DNA of 6,313 nt, from the NCBI GenBank assembly GCA_003520455.1, contig DOUV01000852.1:1-6313 (forward strand), given 5' to 3'. A program made the position numbers and the translations under genes. Positions 5,707 to 6,313 of this stretch are shown piece by piece. Under the pieces are notes generated by a model that made no database searches, was not told the origin of the DNA, and saw only the letters and a program-made list of their open reading frames with translations. Origin of the DNA: Chloroflexota bacterium (GTDB lineage Bacteria > Chloroflexota > Anaerolineae > Ardenticatenales > Ardenticatenaceae). Numbering within the stretch: position 1 is the first letter of the stretch; the number at the start of each line of letters is the position of its first letter.

Positions 5707-6126
5707 ATGTCGAAATCAGAGTACCTCAGCATCGTCGAGAGCGCCCGGCAAAAGTTCAACGCCGGTGATATGGAAGGCTACCTGACCACGCTCTACGACT
5801 CGAACGCCGCACTGCACTACCTGCCGCCCGGGCTGCCGCCGGGACTGGCGGGTGCTCGCCTTTTCTATGCAGGCTTCGCCGCTGCCTTTCCCGACGCCCA
5901 ACTGTCCTTTGACGATGTTATCAGTGAAGGCGACAAGGTGGCCGTCCGGTATTACGTGGCGATGACCCATCAGGGAGAGTTCCAGGGCATCCCACCCACG
6001 GGGAAGCATCTGACCTTGCCTGGCATCACGATCCTGCGCTTTGGAGATGGGAAAGTGGTCGAGCGCTGGAACGAAGCCGATTTTATGGGTCTGTTGCAGC
6101 AAATGGGTGCGATTCCTCAGCCGTGA
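5707..6126 (+). CDS. SnoaL-like polyketide-cyclase-fold protein, copy 3
   Basis: A 139-aa third tandem member of the SnoaL/NTF2-like family, in exact register with copies 1 and 2 when started at 5707. It keeps HYLPPG (37-42), FPD (61-63), SEGDKVAVRY (73-82), THQGEFQGIPPTGK (87-100) and ERWNEADFMGLLQQMG (119-134). Trp121 and the putative catalytic Asp125 are present, but His120 of copies 1 and 2 is Arg here, and Asp36 is Leu. The active-site pocket is therefore likely to differ and this copy may act on another substrate or another step. The gap from copy 2 is 26 nt, consistent with one operon. No signal peptide or membrane segment is present. It is the last gene of the set; only non-coding DNA follows to the window edge. 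Confidence 0.92.
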   Translation: MSKSEYLSIVESARQKFNAGDMEGYLTTLYDSNAALHYLPPGLPPGLAGARLFYAGFAAAFPDAQLSFDDVISEGDKVAVRYYVAMTHQGEFQGIPPTGKHLTLPGITILRFGDGKVVERWNEADFMGLLQQMGAIPQP

Positions 6127-6180
6127 GCCTAGCGCGTCGGTCAAGTCGTGGTCAGCTGCCCACCGATACCCCACCCGTCT

Positions 6181-6200
6181 GCGTCGGCCTTCGCCGACGC
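6181..6200. repeat. Hairpin downstream of the SnoaL array
   Basis: GCGTCGGC (6181-6188) and GCCGACGC (6193-6200) form a perfect 8-bp stem with a CTTC tetraloop, 54 nt after the last stop codon. No T-run follows, so it is at best a non-canonical terminator for the operon, or one unit of a palindromic intergenic repeat together with the next hairpin. Confidence 0.6.
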
Positions 6201-6216
6201 CCGGCTGCAAGCCTCC

Positions 6217-6240
6217 AGCCGCGACTTCAGTCGCCTGGCT
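6217..6240. repeat. Second palindromic unit, REP-like
   Basis: GCGACT TC AGTCGC (6221-6234) is a perfect 6-bp inverted repeat. It extends through AGCC (6217-6220) with GGCT (6237-6240) after a 2-nt bulge. The motif GCGACTTCAGTCGC has the look of dispersed palindromic repeats seen in many GC-rich genomes. Within this window it occurs once, so the repeat status is inference. Confidence 0.45.
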
Positions 6241-6313
6241 CCCGACCGACAAAGTGCTGTCGTTAGGCAAAAGAACTCCTTGACCGGCGCTCTAGCGTAA
6301 CTCTTGTGCAACC

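Larger units (their letters stand above)
6127..6313. other. Non-coding tail after the SnoaL array
   Basis: Apart from the two hairpins listed separately, no convincing gene start, RNA gene or promoter is visible here on either strand. The short plus-strand open frame crossing 6041-6283 overlaps copy 3 out of frame and has no family resemblance. Confidence 0.6.

Noticed and set aside
4212..6126. Part of a polyketide biosynthetic cluster
   Set aside because: SnoaL-like and SARP-like domains suggest it, but no synthase, carrier protein, tailoring oxygenase or transporter is present in the window, so the claim is not supported.
5716..6270. 184-aa minus-strand open frame opposite SnoaL copy 3
   Set aside because: Same antisense shadow effect; no ribosome binding site or domain.
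1..6313. CRISPR arrays, tRNA or rRNA genes, phage genes, toxin-antitoxin pairs
   Set aside because: No regularly spaced repeats, no tRNA-like cloverleaf or rRNA segments were noticed, and no coding region fits these systems.

Overview
This is a GC-rich bacterial window with a simple divergent layout. One very long regulator gene on the minus strand (about 3.6 kb) faces a four-gene plus-strand set: a small cupin protein followed by three tandem SnoaL/NTF2-like polyketide-cyclase-fold proteins. The mix of a BTAD (SARP-type) regulator fused to an AAA ATPase and a TPR array, a nearby MalT-type regulator remnant, SnoaL-like paralogues and GC-rich intergenic hairpins resembles Chloroflexota (Anaerolineae/Caldilineae-like) or, less likely, Actinomycetota. 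This taxonomic guess is inference; no marker gene is present.

Layout. Positions 1-128 (minus) hold a piece of a MalT/LuxR-type ATPase regulator. It runs off the left edge, has an in-frame stop directly upstream and no N-terminal half, so it is probably a remnant. Positions 232-3819 (minus) are the complete SARP-ATPase-TPR regulator, 1195 aa. Positions 3820-4211 are the divergent intergenic region. It contains a candidate promoter for the regulator, a strong GC-rich hairpin bracketed by a 10-bp direct repeat (MITE-like), and a short decayed coding remnant. Positions 4212-4682 encode the cupin. Positions 4698-4731 form a perfect 16-bp inverted repeat. Positions 4796-5218, 5252-5680 and 5707-6126 encode the three SnoaL-like proteins, spaced 33 and 26 nt apart. 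Positions 6127-6313 are non-coding with small hairpins.

How the genes may work together. The three SnoaL-like proteins align to each other almost without gaps, share the same signature segments (AEGDKV or SEGDKV, GIPPTG, and a W-x3-D motif) and are closely spaced, so they look like successive duplications of one gene that are co-transcribed. The cupin has an intact metal-binding motif. The large regulator transcribed away from them is the obvious candidate controller. A small oxygenase/isomerase/cyclase-type pathway is plausible, but no substrate can be read from the sequence. The most interesting points are the triplicated SnoaL array with a divergent SARP-ATPase, the hairpin element with target-duplication-like repeats between them, and two gene remnants flanking the regulator.
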